Positions 1 to 5,781 of a stretch of 10,553 bases of DNA are shown here, piece after piece. The stretch is from contig JAOPVM010000003.1 in assembly GCA_025966215.1 (NCBI GenBank), forward strand, positions 1 to 10,553, read 5' to 3'. The notes beneath the pieces are model-generated. The model worked only from the letters and a program-made list of their open reading frames with translations, searched no databases and had not been told where the DNA came from. A program made the position numbers and the translations under genes. This DNA is from Klenkia sp. Its GTDB lineage: Bacteria; Actinomycetota; Actinomycetes; Mycobacteriales; Geodermatophilaceae. The first letter of the stretch is position 1; the number at the start of each line of letters is the position of its first letter.

Positions 1-21
1 GGGGGTGGGCGCAGCCCGCGG

Positions 22-1482
22 TTAGGCGGGTCCGACCAGCCCCGCGACGATCTCCGCGGACAGCGCCACCAGCGGCAGCCCGCCGCCGGGGTGCGCCGAG
101 CCGCCGACCAGGAACAGCCCCGGCAGCGGGGAGGCGTTGGCCGGGCGGAGGAACGCCGCGCGGGCGCCGTTGGACGACGTCCCGTAGATGGAGCCGCCCA
201 CGCTGCCGGTGGCCCGGGACAGGTCGGCCGGGGTGCGCACCTCCCGCCAGCGGACCCGGTCGCGCACGTCCAGGCCGCGGGCGGCGAGCACCTGCAGCAC
301 CCGGTCGGCGTAGGCGTCGGCCAGCCCCGGAGCGTCCCAGTCCACGCCTCGGCCGGGCTCGTGGCGCGGGGCGTTGACCAGCACGAACCAGGACTCGCTG
401 TCGGCGTCGGGGCGGGTGGCCGGGTCGTCGGGGGCGCTCACGTACACCGTCGGGTCGGCCAGCGGGCGCGGGGCGGTGAAGAGCCCGTCGAACTCGGCGT
501 CGTAGTCGGCCGGGAAGAGCACGGTGTGGTGGGCGAGGTCCGGGGTCCGGCCGCGCAGGGCGAGCAGCAGCACGAACCCCGAGGACGACGGGGTGGCCCG
601 CGCCAGCGCCGCCCGGGCCCGGCGGACCGGGGCGTCGCGGGGGAGCAGCCGGTCGTAGAGGGCGGTGGCGTCGGCGTTGGCCACCACCACGTCGGCGGGC
701 AGCCGGGACCCGTCGGTCAGCTGCACCCCCGTCGTCCGGCCGCCCTCGACGAGCACCCGGGTGACCGGGGTGGACGTGCGGATCTCCGCGCCCCGCTCGA
801 CCGCGCGGTCGGCGACGGCGAGGGCCAGCCGGCGCAGCCCGCCACGGACGTACCAGGAGCCGAAGGCCTGCTCGACCCAGGGCACGGTGGCCAGCGCGGC
901 CGGGGCGCGGCGGGGGTCGGAGCCGGAGTAGGTGGCGTAGCGGTCCAGCACCAGCCGCAGCCGGGGGTCGGTGAGGTACCGGGTGCCCAGCCCCCGCACG
1001 GAGGACCAGGGAGCGACCGTGCCCAGGTCGGCGGTCGACCGGGCCAGCCGGGCCAGGGTGCGGGGGCCCTCCAGCGGGGAGCGCAGGAACGGCTGTTCGG
1101 TGACCCGCCACATCTCCGCGGCCCGCTCCAGGAACGCCGCCCACTCCGGCCCCAGCACCGTGCGCACGCCCGCGAGGTCCCCGGGGACGGCGAGCCGGGT
1201 GCCGTCGGCGAACCGGTAGGCCACCGCGGGGTCGAGCCGGACCAGGTCCAGGACGTCGTCCAGCGGGGCGCCGGTGGCCGCGAACAGGTCACGGAACACC
1301 TGCGGGAGCGTGACCAGCGAGGGGCCGGTGTCGAAACCGTGCCCGTCGCGGGCGAACCAGCCCAGCTTCCCGCCCACCTCGGGGGCCTGCTCCAGCACGG
1401 TCACCCGGTGCCCGCCGGCGGCCAGCCGGGCGGCCGCGGCCAGCCCGCCGAGCCCGGCCCCGACCACCACCACGCGAGCCAT
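22..1482 (-). CDS. Phytoene desaturase-family (CrtI/CrtN/CrtD-like) FAD-dependent carotenoid desaturase
   Basis: Predicted flavoenzyme of 486 aa that introduces double bonds into a carotenoid, or oxidises one, at the membrane. The protein opens with a Rossmann FAD-binding strand, VVVVGAGLGG, only three residues from the chosen start, followed by an acidic strand end (VTVLEQ) and GFDTGPSLVTLP, a block typical of CrtI-type desaturases. Further family blocks are YSGSDPRRAPAAL, the VRGGLRRLA segment, and the C-terminal second FAD signature (FLVGGSAHPGGGLPLVALSA). Length is normal for the family. An upstream in-frame ATG at 1521 would add 13 residues. I prefer 1482 because the Rossmann strand then begins at once and a TANNNT -10 box sits 7 nt upstream, as in leaderless actinobacterial genes. 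Whether it acts on phytoene, a hydroxycarotenoid (CrtD-like) or another polyene cannot be told here, since no other crt gene is in view. The family call is firm; the substrate is open. Confidence 0.9.
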   Translation of the reverse strand: MARVVVVGAGLGGLAAAARLAAGGHRVTVLEQAPEVGGKLGWFARDGHGFDTGPSLVTLPQVFRDLFAATGAPLDDVLDLVRLDPAVAYRFADGTRLAVPGDLAGVRTVLGPEWAAFLERAAEMWRVTEQPFLRSPLEGPRTLARLARSTADLGTVAPWSSVRGLGTRYLTDPRLRLVLDRYATYSGSDPRRAPAALATVPWVEQAFGSWYVRGGLRRLALAVADRAVERGAEIRTSTPVTRVLVEGGRTTGVQLTDGSRLPADVVVANADATALYDRLLPRDAPVRRARAALARATPSSSGFVLLLALRGRTPDLAHHTVLFPADYDAEFDGLFTAPRPLADPTVYVSAPDDPATRPDADSESWFVLVNAPRHEPGRGVDWDAPGLADAYADRVLQVLAARGLDVRDRVRWREVRTPADLSRATGSVGGSIYGTSSNGARAAFLRPANASPLPGLFLVGGSAHPGGGLPLVALSAEIVAGLVGPA

Positions 1483-1489
1483 GACCCCC

Positions 1490-1495
1490 ACGGTA
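1490..1495 (-). promoter_or_regulatory. Putative leaderless promoter -10 box (TACCGT) for the carotenoid desaturase
   Basis: Read on the minus strand, TACCGT fits the actinobacterial TANNNT -10 pattern and is followed by seven bases (GGGGGTC) and then the ATG at 1482. This spacing would put the transcript start on or next to the A of the start codon. No convincing -35 hexamer is visible; the expected position holds CAGCCT. Seen: motif and spacing. Inferred: promoter activity. Confidence 0.45.
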
Positions 1496-1511
1496 GGAGA
1501 GGTGCGCTCAC

Positions 1512-1517
1512 TAGGCT
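1512..1517 (+). promoter_or_regulatory. Putative leaderless promoter -10 box (TAGGCT) for the alpha/beta hydrolase gene
   Basis: TAGGCT matches TANNNT and lies six bases before the ATG at 1524, the geometry of a leaderless transcript starting at the start codon. No Shine-Dalgarno sequence is placed for this ATG, which agrees with leaderless translation. The -35 position (about 1489-1494) shows no TTGACA-like hexamer and coincides with the -10 box of the divergent gene. Confidence 0.5.
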
Positions 1518-1523
1518 GCACGG

Positions 1524-2282
1524 ATGCCCAGCGACGTGTGGACCCCCGTCGAGCTGCGGCGCGGGAGGACGGTGCGCATGCACCACCGGGAGGCCGGCCT
1601 CGGCGGGCGGCCGCTGGTCCTGGTGCACGGGCTCGGGATGTCGGGGCGGTCGATGAAGCCGGCGCTGACGGTCCTGGGCCGCGGCGGACGCACCCTGGCC
1701 CCGGACCTGCCCGGCTACGGACGGACCCGGGGCGGTGGCCGCGCGCTGGGCATCACCGGACTGGCCGACGCGCTGGTCGGCTGGCTGGCCGCGACCGGGC
1801 TGGACGACGTCGAGGGCGGGATCGACCTGGTCGGGCACTCCCTCGGTGCGCAGGTCGTCGCCGACGTCGCCCGCCGTCGGTCGGACCTGGTGCGGCACCT
1901 GGTCCTGGTCGGGCCCACCCGCGACCCCAGCGCCCCGCGGTGGTGGCAGCAGGCCGGCCGGCTGGCCCTGGACGCACCGCGGGAACGGCCGGCGTTGCTG
2001 GCGGTGGCCACCCTGGACTACCTGCGTGCCGGTCCGCTCACGATGGTCGCGGTGCTGCGGCACGCGCTGCGCCGACCGGAGGAACGGGCGATGAGCGACG
2101 TCGACGTCCCCACCCTGGTGCTGCGCGGCAGCCGTGACCCGGTCGCCGGGCAGCAGTGGTGCGAGGACCTCGCCGCGGTGCTGCCGCAGGGCCGGCTGCA
2201 GGTGCTCCCCGGGGCCGCGCACGGGCTCACCTTCTCCAGCCCCGACGAGTTCGCCGCCGCCGTCGTGGAGTTCTGCCGGTGA
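1524..2282 (+). CDS. Alpha/beta hydrolase fold protein
   Basis: Predicted serine hydrolase of 252 aa, cytoplasmic (no signal peptide or membrane segment). The fold signatures are in order: LVLVHGLG with the oxyanion-hole HG at residues 35-36, DLPGYGRT at 61-68, the nucleophile elbow GHSLG with Ser106, an acid in LRGSRD (Asp205), and the catalytic His233 in LPGAAHG. The triad and length are complete. The substrate cannot be told; esterase, lipase-like or thioesterase roles are all possible. It is the first gene of a two-gene unit: its TGA overlaps the GTG start of the phosphatase by four bases (GTGA, 2279-2282). The neighbourhood, with a lipid-type phosphatase and a carotenoid enzyme, makes a lipid ester plausible, but that is inference. 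The ATG at 1524 fits both the leaderless -10 box and the start of the first beta strand. Confidence 0.9.
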   Translation: MPSDVWTPVELRRGRTVRMHHREAGLGGRPLVLVHGLGMSGRSMKPALTVLGRGGRTLAPDLPGYGRTRGGGRALGITGLADALVGWLAATGLDDVEGGIDLVGHSLGAQVVADVARRRSDLVRHLVLVGPTRDPSAPRWWQQAGRLALDAPRERPALLAVATLDYLRAGPLTMVAVLRHALRRPEERAMSDVDVPTLVLRGSRDPVAGQQWCEDLAAVLPQGRLQVLPGAAHGLTFSSPDEFAAAVVEFCR

Positions 2283-3256
2283 CCACCCTGCTGGGCCTGG
2301 CCTACCGCGTCGAGACCGGGCTGCGCGACCTGGCCGCGCGGGTCGCCCGGGGCCGGGGCTGGGTGCCGGTGGCCATCCCCTTCCCCGGGTACGGCAGCGG
2401 CGGTCGGGTGCGGGTGCTCGGGCGGGTGCTGCTGGCCCCGGCCGGCACCCACCCGGAGTCCCGGCTGCGGATCCCGGGCTGGCAGCGCTTCCTCACCCTG
2501 GAGGCGCCGCGGACCGGGGTGGACGTCGAGGTCGCCGGTGTCCGGGCGCACGTGGTCAGCGACGGTGACGGACTGGTCGACGCCGTGCTCGACGTGGCCC
2601 GCACCCTGGACGGCCGGCCCACCGTCCCGGTGCGGATGCGCACCGGCGCCCGGTCGGCGACCGCGCCCACCCACCTGTCCTCCCGGGACGCCCACCGCGG
2701 CGTGGTCTGCGACATCGACGACACGGTGATCATCACCGAGATCGCGCACCCGCTGCGGGCGGCCTACCGCACCTTCGTGCAGCGCAGCCGCAACCGCAGG
2801 GCCGTACCCGGGATGGCCGACCTGCTCCAGGAGCTGACCCAGGGCCGCGAGCACGTGCCGGTGCTCTACCTGTCCAACGGCCCGTGGAACCTGATCGGGC
2901 CGCTGTCGGCGTTCCTCGAGCGCAACGGCTTCCCGCCCGGTCCGCTGCTGCTCACCGACTGGGGACTGCAGCCCGACCGCTGGTTCCGGGACGGGCAGGC
3001 GCACAAGCGGGAGTCCCTGCTCCGGCTGGCCGAGGACATGCCCGGGGTCGACTGGAGCCTGGTCGGGGACACCGGCGAGCACGACCCGGCGCTGTACGAG
3101 GAGTTCGCCCGCGCCCACCCCGACCGGGTCACCGAGATCCTGCTGCGGGACACCGGTGTCGGCGGTCCGGTGGTCGGGCGGGTGGGGACGACGCCGGTGG
3201 TGCGGGCCGCCGACGGCGCCGGGCTCAGCCGGGGACGGGCGACGCTGCCGCACTGA
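2279..3256 (+). CDS. App1/DUF2183 family phosphatase domain protein
   Basis: Protein of 325 aa with a C-terminal HAD-like phosphatase domain of the App1 (DUF2183) family, the group that includes the yeast phosphatidate phosphatase App1. HAD motif I is CDIDDT (Asp145 and Asp147), preceded by RGVV and followed by ITEIAHPLRAAYRTF; motif II is YLSNGPWNL (Ser199); motif III is the lysine in AHKRE (Lys243); motif IV is VGDTGEHDP (Asp264, Asp269). The N-terminal 130 residues hold a beta-rich segment with an FPGYGS patch that commonly precedes this domain. The GTG start is set by the 4-bp GTGA overlap with the hydrolase stop and by GGAG at 2267-2270, eight bases upstream. Reading further upstream in this frame gives only an Arg/Ala-rich shadow of the hydrolase. 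Dephosphorylation of phosphatidate or another phospholipid is the family inference; the actual substrate is not shown. Its last 32 bp overlap the convergent monooxygenase gene. Confidence 0.88.
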   Translation: MTTLLGLAYRVETGLRDLAARVARGRGWVPVAIPFPGYGSGGRVRVLGRVLLAPAGTHPESRLRIPGWQRFLTLEAPRTGVDVEVAGVRAHVVSDGDGLVDAVLDVARTLDGRPTVPVRMRTGARSATAPTHLSSRDAHRGVVCDIDDTVIITEIAHPLRAAYRTFVQRSRNRRAVPGMADLLQELTQGREHVPVLYLSNGPWNLIGPLSAFLERNGFPPGPLLLTDWGLQPDRWFRDGQAHKRESLLRLAEDMPGVDWSLVGDTGEHDPALYEEFARAHPDRVTEILLRDTGVGGPVVGRVGTTPVVRAADGAGLSRGRATLPH

Positions 3257-4205
3257 CCAGCTCGGCCAGCGCGGCGTCGGACTCGGCCAGCGCACCCCGG
3301 TCGTGGGTGCTGGAGGAGGCGACCAGCTCGGCGGCCCCGGTGCGGGCCACCAGCTCGGCCAGCTGCTCGGCGACGACGGCCGGGGTGCCGGCGACCCCGG
3401 CGGCCACGGTCTGCGCCACGTACCGCTGCTGCGTGGGCGTCATCGGCCCGATCGCGGACACCGGCTCCAGGGCCGGGAAGACCCCGGTGGTGCGGGCCCG
3501 GGCCATCGCCCAGGCCTCGGGCAGCAGCAGCTCGCGGGCCTGCGCGTCGGTGTCGGCGACCAGCACGTCCAGGCTCACCGCCACCCAGGGCTGCGCGGCC
3601 TGCGTCGAGGGCCGGAAGGCCTGCCGGTAACGGTCCAGCGGCTCCTCCGGCGCGCGCAGCAGCGGCCCGCCGACGACCACGGGCAGCCCGAGTGCGGCGG
3701 CGACGTCCAGACCCTGCCCGGTGGCCAGCACGAACAGCGGCACGGCGGCGGCCGGGCGGGGGTGCGCGGTGACCTCCGCGGTGCCCTCCAGGTGGGCGCG
3801 CAGCTCCACCAGGTCGGTGGCGAAGTCGGTGTCGGCCTGGCGCAGCGCCCGGCGGACCGGGGCGGTGAACCCGGGGGAGCGGCCCACCCCCAGGTCGACC
3901 CGGCCCGGGGCGACCGCGGCCAGGGTGGCGAACTGCTCGGCGACCACCAGCGGCTGGTGGTGCGGCAGCATCACCCCGGCCGAGCCCAGCCGGATCGTCG
4001 TCGTCCGGCCGGCGAGCACCGCGAGCAGCACCGCCGGCGCCGACCCGGCCACCCCGGGCACGCCGTGGTGCTCGGCCACCCAGAACCGGTCGTAGCCCAG
4101 CTGCTCGGCGCGCACCGCCCGCTCCAGGGTGTGCCCGATCGCGGTGGCGTCGCTGGCGCCCACCCGGGTGCGGGTGCGGTCCACCAGCGAGAGCGCGACG
4201 TCCAT
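3225..4205 (-). CDS. LLM class (luciferase-like) flavin-dependent oxidoreductase
   Basis: Protein of 326 aa of the bacterial luciferase-like monooxygenase superfamily, TIM-barrel enzymes that use reduced FMN or F420 with or without oxygen. Family features: the N-terminal LSLVDRT strand, the LGYDRFWVAEHHGVPG block containing the EHH signature, RTTTIRLGSAGVMLPHHQPLVVAEQFATLA, and GRVDLGVGRSPG. These resemble the short single-subunit (MsnO8-type) members. It has no signal peptide and is probably cytoplasmic. It lies 45 bp downstream of the peroxidase gene on the same strand and is likely the last gene of that transcript. The substrate is unknown. The ATG at 4205 begins the first barrel strand; no strong ribosome-binding site is seen. 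The C-terminal codons overlap the 3' end of the App1-like gene. Confidence 0.9.
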   Translation of the reverse strand: MDVALSLVDRTRTRVGASDATAIGHTLERAVRAEQLGYDRFWVAEHHGVPGVAGSAPAVLLAVLAGRTTTIRLGSAGVMLPHHQPLVVAEQFATLAAVAPGRVDLGVGRSPGFTAPVRRALRQADTDFATDLVELRAHLEGTAEVTAHPRPAAAVPLFVLATGQGLDVAAALGLPVVVGGPLLRAPEEPLDRYRQAFRPSTQAAQPWVAVSLDVLVADTDAQARELLLPEAWAMARARTTGVFPALEPVSAIGPMTPTQQRYVAQTVAAGVAGTPAVVAEQLAELVARTGAAELVASSSTHDRGALAESDAALAELVSAAASPVPG

Positions 4206-4216
4206 GTCCCGTGCAA

Positions 4217-4245
4217 CACCGCCGTCCGCGACGGGCGTCCCGGTG
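4217..4245. repeat. Interrupted inverted repeat between the peroxidase and monooxygenase genes
   Basis: In the 45-bp gap, CACCG (4217-4221) pairs with CGGTG (4241-4245) and CCGTC (4222-4226) pairs with GACGG (4230-4234) around a 3-nt loop, leaving a 6-nt bulge on one side. As RNA on the minus strand it could form a bulged hairpin just before the monooxygenase start. There is no U-tract, so it is not a classical intrinsic terminator. A role in partial termination, mRNA processing or start-site access is speculative. Confidence 0.3.
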
Positions 4246-4250
4246 GTGAC

Positions 4251-5753
4251 TCAGGCGACGCCGGCGCGTTGCAGGAGGTGCCCCACGGTGAACGGGGTGC
4301 TCGCCGGACGCCAGGCCGGTCGTGCGTTGACGTAGCTGGTGCGGTCCAGGAACAGCAGCGTCAGCAGCGTGCCGGCCACCAGACGGCCACCGGTCTGTCC
4401 CAGTCGAGCCCCGCCCTGGGTGAGCTCGGCCTCCTTGAGCACGTAGAACCAGAGCGGCGCCTTCCCGGCCCAGCTCGGGTCGGTCAGCCCGAGCTGGGCG
4501 TTGGTCAACGGCGGCACGCCCAGCCGGGTGGCCACGTCCTGCCCCGCCGGGAGTCCGAGTCGCTTGCCGCGCAGCAGGTTGCGCTCGGCGAGGTCGGTGA
4601 TGAGGGGCGTGGAGTCGCGGGAGACGACGGAACCGGGCAGGTCGTGCAGGGGCAGGGCCAGCCGGGTGTCCACCCGGCGGGCGAGGTTCAGACCGGCGGG
4701 GCGGGCGGTGCCGGGCAGGTCGAAGAAGTACTCCCACCTGATCCGGTGGCTGGTCGGCACCGGGCGCCCGCCGGACAGGTCGCCCGCCGGGTCCCCGGGG
4801 GTGGCGAAGACCGGGAAGACGTGCCGGTCGTCGGTCTCGTACTCCGCGCGCACCATGCTGTGGCCGAACCGGTACGCCGCCACCGAGAACTCCAGCGGCA
4901 TCATGGGTCGCACCGGGTTCCGCGGCCGGAAGAACGGGATGCGCGCCCCCAGGGCCAGGAGCGTGCGCACGAGGCTCGGCGGGCACACCCGGGGCAGGAA
5001 CTCCTCGACCACCAGCCACTGGAAGTGCCACTGGGTCAGCCGGCGGGCGTCCAGGAAGGACCGGCCCTCGGCCATCTGCGCGTTGTGGAAGCGCAGGAAG
5101 GCCGCGTGCAGTTGCGCGATCACCAGGTTCTCGTCGTTGCGGGGGTCCCCGACGAAGGCCGTGCCATCCGGCGCCCGGGGCAGGTCCGGGACACCCTGCG
5201 GGGAGCCGATGGCCAGCCACCCGGGCCGGGCCGGGTCGTACAGCTGGGGATCGAGCTCGGGCCCGCGGCCGTAGACCGAGCCGAGGTCGAAGCAGGCGGT
5301 GTCGAAGTTGCGCAGACCGTGCGGGTCGACGGACTGCTCGGTGAGCGGCGTGGTGTCCCGGGTGAGGTCGTGGTCGATGAACTGCCCGAGGAACGTGTAC
5401 CCGGCAGTGACCTCGGGGTTGTCGTCGCCGTCCCGGTCGCTCGGGTCGGTGCCCGGGCTCCGCGGGTCGGTCATGCTCCGGGCCAGGTCGCGCAGCAGCA
5501 CGTCCGGAGGCTGGTGCGCCGGCAGGTCCTTGAAGAGCAACCCGAACCGGCCCTCCGCCGAGCGGCCCGAGGTCACCGCGATGTCTGCGCCGCGAGGTGC
5601 GCCGACGGCGTGCTGCCAGGTGCCGGGCCGGGCTCCCGGAGCGGCGTGGGCGGGGCAGCCGAGGACCGCGGGTGCGAGCACGGGGGCGGCGATCCCCGCC
5701 GCCACCGCGCCCAGGAACCCTCGTCTGTCGATCACGCGTGGACCGTCGGTCAC
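4251..5753 (-). CDS. Tat-exported heme peroxidase of the animal (peroxidase-cyclooxygenase) type
   Basis: Protein of 500 aa. The N-terminus has a twin-arginine signal (DRRGFLG, Arg10-Arg11), a hydrophobic stretch to about residue 32, and a likely AHA cleavage site near 37, so it should fold with its heme inside and be exported by Tat. The mature part matches the animal heme peroxidase family. FLGQFIDHDLT holds Asp127 and the distal His128; GDPRNDEN holds Arg205 and Glu208 with the same R-x-x-E spacing as Arg239/Glu242 of myeloperoxidase; YRFGHSM holds the proximal His298. Thus the usual catalytic and heme-linkage residues are present. A Cys33 preceded by V-L-G makes a Tat lipoprotein an alternative, though Leu at -2 is atypical. 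The GTG start is supported by GGAGG seven bases upstream. It follows the FN3 protein gene by 28 bp. It probably oxidises halides or phenolic substrates with hydrogen peroxide; the physiological substrate is unknown. Confidence 0.92.
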   Translation of the reverse strand: MTDGPRVIDRRGFLGAVAAGIAAPVLAPAVLGCPAHAAPGARPGTWQHAVGAPRGADIAVTSGRSAEGRFGLLFKDLPAHQPPDVLLRDLARSMTDPRSPGTDPSDRDGDDNPEVTAGYTFLGQFIDHDLTRDTTPLTEQSVDPHGLRNFDTACFDLGSVYGRGPELDPQLYDPARPGWLAIGSPQGVPDLPRAPDGTAFVGDPRNDENLVIAQLHAAFLRFHNAQMAEGRSFLDARRLTQWHFQWLVVEEFLPRVCPPSLVRTLLALGARIPFFRPRNPVRPMMPLEFSVAAYRFGHSMVRAEYETDDRHVFPVFATPGDPAGDLSGGRPVPTSHRIRWEYFFDLPGTARPAGLNLARRVDTRLALPLHDLPGSVVSRDSTPLITDLAERNLLRGKRLGLPAGQDVATRLGVPPLTNAQLGLTDPSWAGKAPLWFYVLKEAELTQGGARLGQTGGRLVAGTLLTLLFLDRTSYVNARPAWRPASTPFTVGHLLQRAGVA

Positions 5754-5756
5754 CGG

Positions 5757-5765
5757 TCCTCCTCC
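5757..5765 (-). promoter_or_regulatory. Strong Shine-Dalgarno site for the peroxidase gene
   Basis: The minus strand reads GGAGGAGGA here; the GGAGG core ends seven bases before the GTG at 5753. It decides the start codon and contrasts with the weak or absent sites of most other genes in the window. Confidence 0.7.
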
Positions 5766-5781
5766 GTCCCCGGGCGCGCGG

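Noticed and set aside
7..17. GGGC-GCA-GCCC mini hairpin after the carotenoid desaturase stop
   Set aside because: Only a 4-bp stem with no U-tract at the window edge; too weak to call a terminator in such GC-rich DNA.
2866..5220. A 784-codon minus-strand open frame across the App1-like, monooxygenase and peroxidase genes
   Set aside because: It crosses well-supported genes in other frames and translates to Arg/Gly/Ala/Pro repeats; a GC-driven shadow.
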